Assembly: GCA_002371715.1 (NCBI GenBank)
Contig: DFGF01000057.1
Coordinates: 1 to 13,453, forward strand
Source of the DNA: Prevotella sp. UBA3757
GTDB lineage: Bacteria; Bacteroidota; Bacteroidia; Bacteroidales; Bacteroidaceae
Reading direction: 5' to 3'
DNA: 13,453 nucleotides
This document shows, one piece after another, positions 12,710-13,453 of this stretch (its first letter is position 1; every line of letters begins with the position of its first letter). A program made the translations under genes and the position numbers. Below the pieces are notes generated by a model. It saw only the letters and a program-made list of their open reading frames with translations, had not been told where the DNA came from and made no database searches.

Positions 12710-12865
12710 ATGTCGATGACGGAGAGCGGCGTGTGGACCTACAGGCAGGAGACCGACCTGACCATCAGCGGCAACGCCATCACGATGACATCGCGCCTGG
12801 CCGACGGACAGCAGTCGGTGGTGGAACTGACCGACATCACCGCGCACTTGAAGAAAGTGGAATAA
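12710..12865 (+). CDS. Small ORF, 51 codons, possible gene remnant
   Basis: Reads MSMTESGVWTYRQETDLTIS and continues G-N-A-I-T-M-T-S-R-L-A-D-G-Q-Q-S, ending H-L-K-K-V-E. Starts at 12710 or 12716 are possible; the same frame stays open back to 12644, but that part is AT-rich inverted repeat and unlikely to be coding. From 12710 base composition and codon use look like the neighbouring real genes. The predicted product is beta-rich, with no signal peptide or membrane segment, and I do not recognise a family. It ends 25 bp before the ABC permease gene, and no promoter is visible for either. It may be a genuine small partner gene or the 3' end of a longer gene whose start was replaced by the repeat-rich spacer. 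Confidence 0.45.
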   Translation: MSMTESGVWTYRQETDLTISGNAITMTSRLADGQQSVVELTDITAHLKKVE

Positions 12866-12890
12866 CAAAATTAAAAAGTTGAGAAGCGTT

Positions 12891-13453
12891 ATGGACATGT
12901 TTAGCAATGTGGCTGAGAGTTTCAGCAACAACCTGATTGTGGAGGATCGCTACCGCATGATTCTCGACGGTCTGCAGGTGACGCTGCTTATCACATTATG
13001 TGCCGCCGTGCTGGGTACGCTCTTAGGCGGGCTGGTGTGCTGGATGCGCATGAGCCGCTGGAAGTGGCTGCAGCAAGTGGCACGGGTGTATATCGACCTG
13101 ATGCGGGGCATGCCGGTGCTGGTGCTGCTCATGCTGATGTACTATGTGGTGATGGCGCCGCTGGATGCTACGGGCATCGTGGTGGCCGTCGTCACCTTCG
13201 CCATGAATACGGCGGCCTACATCAGCGAGATGCTCCGCACCACCATTCAGGGCATCGACCGCGGACAGACGGAGGCAGGACTGGCCTTGGGCTTCACCCC
13301 GAGACAGACGTTCCTGAAAATTGTGCTGCCACAGGTGGTCCGTGCGGTGATGCCCGTCTATCAGGGCGAAATCATCAGTCTGCTGAAGGGCACGAGCATC
13401 GTGGGCTACATTGCCGTGGCCGACATGACGCGAGCCTCCGACCTGATACGCTC
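12891..13453 (+). CDS. Polar amino acid ABC transporter permease, HisM/GlnP family (partial)
   Basis: Starts MDMFSNVAESFSNNLIVEDR and stays open for 187 codons to the right edge with no stop. The first membrane helix is at about 27-51 (G-L-Q-V-T-L-L-I-T-L...). A second follows at about 74-88, after D-L-M-R-G-M-P-V-L-V, the conserved R-G-x-P motif of this family. The EAA loop, E-A-G-L-A-L-G-F-T-P-R-Q-T-F from 128 ending I-V-L-P-Q at 148, docks to the ATPase subunit. The conserved K-G-T-S-I segment is at 166-170. The protein would form the inner-membrane channel for polar amino acids, with a substrate-binding protein and an ATPase expected downstream or elsewhere. The ATG at 12891 gives the usual short N-terminus for the family. 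A 51-codon ORF ends 25 bp upstream. Confidence 0.92.
   Translation, partial: MDMFSNVAESFSNNLIVEDRYRMILDGLQVTLLITLCAAVLGTLLGGLVCWMRMSRWKWLQQVARVYIDLMRGMPVLVLLMLMYYVVMAPLDATGIVVAVVTFAMNTAAYISEMLRTTIQGIDRGQTEAGLALGFTPRQTFLKIVLPQVVRAVMPVYQGEIISLLKGTSIVGYIAVADMTRASDLIR

Overview
The window looks like a chromosomal segment from a Bacteroidales bacterium, most likely in the Prevotellaceae. This rests on four things seen in the sequence: Bacteroidota-type promoters (TTTG, about 20 bp, TAnnTTTG) before several genes; almost no Shine-Dalgarno sequences; secreted proteins ending in the tail YNL-x-GQRV ... KGIVI-x-NGKK ... K; and a propeller/Y_Y_Y sensor regulator typical of polysaccharide-utilising Bacteroidota. 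The genus is an inference. Coding DNA is GC-rich and the spacers are AT-rich.

Layout. Positions 1-106 (minus strand) hold the signal-peptide end of a divergent secreted protein that runs off the left edge. Positions 362-5827 carry two tightly linked plus-strand genes, 12 bp apart: a 692-residue repeat protein with carbohydrate-binding-like architecture, and an 1124-residue multidomain pectin methylesterase (CE8) with an intact catalytic core. Positions 5828-5972 form a structured control region: a 31-bp direct repeat that duplicates a whole promoter core, plus two hairpins. From this promoter runs a second unit, 5973-11071. It encodes an 830-residue membrane regulator (periplasmic propellers, Y_Y_Y, one membrane helix, AraC-type DNA-binding domain), overlapping by 4 bp the gene for an 869-residue GH3 beta-xylosidase-type enzyme with a PA14 insert.

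From 11072 on lie small accessory genes: a 97-residue stand-alone domain protein, a repeat-bearing spacer, and a DUF4160/DUF2442 pair. A gene-poor stretch (about 12321-12709) follows, with strong hairpins and an inverted repeat. Then come a 51-codon ORF that may be a gene remnant, and the start of a polar-amino-acid ABC transporter permease cut off at the right edge.

How it fits together. The first two operons look like a plant cell-wall (pectin plus xylose- or arabinose-bearing side chains) locus without SusC/SusD in view. PME removes methyl esters from homogalacturonan, the repeat protein may bind glycan at the surface, and GH3 trims oligosaccharides in the periplasm. The regulator would sense a released oligosaccharide and act on DNA directly: it is laid out like a hybrid two-component system but lacks the kinase, ATPase and receiver modules. 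This regulator and its duplicated promoter are the most interesting items in the window.
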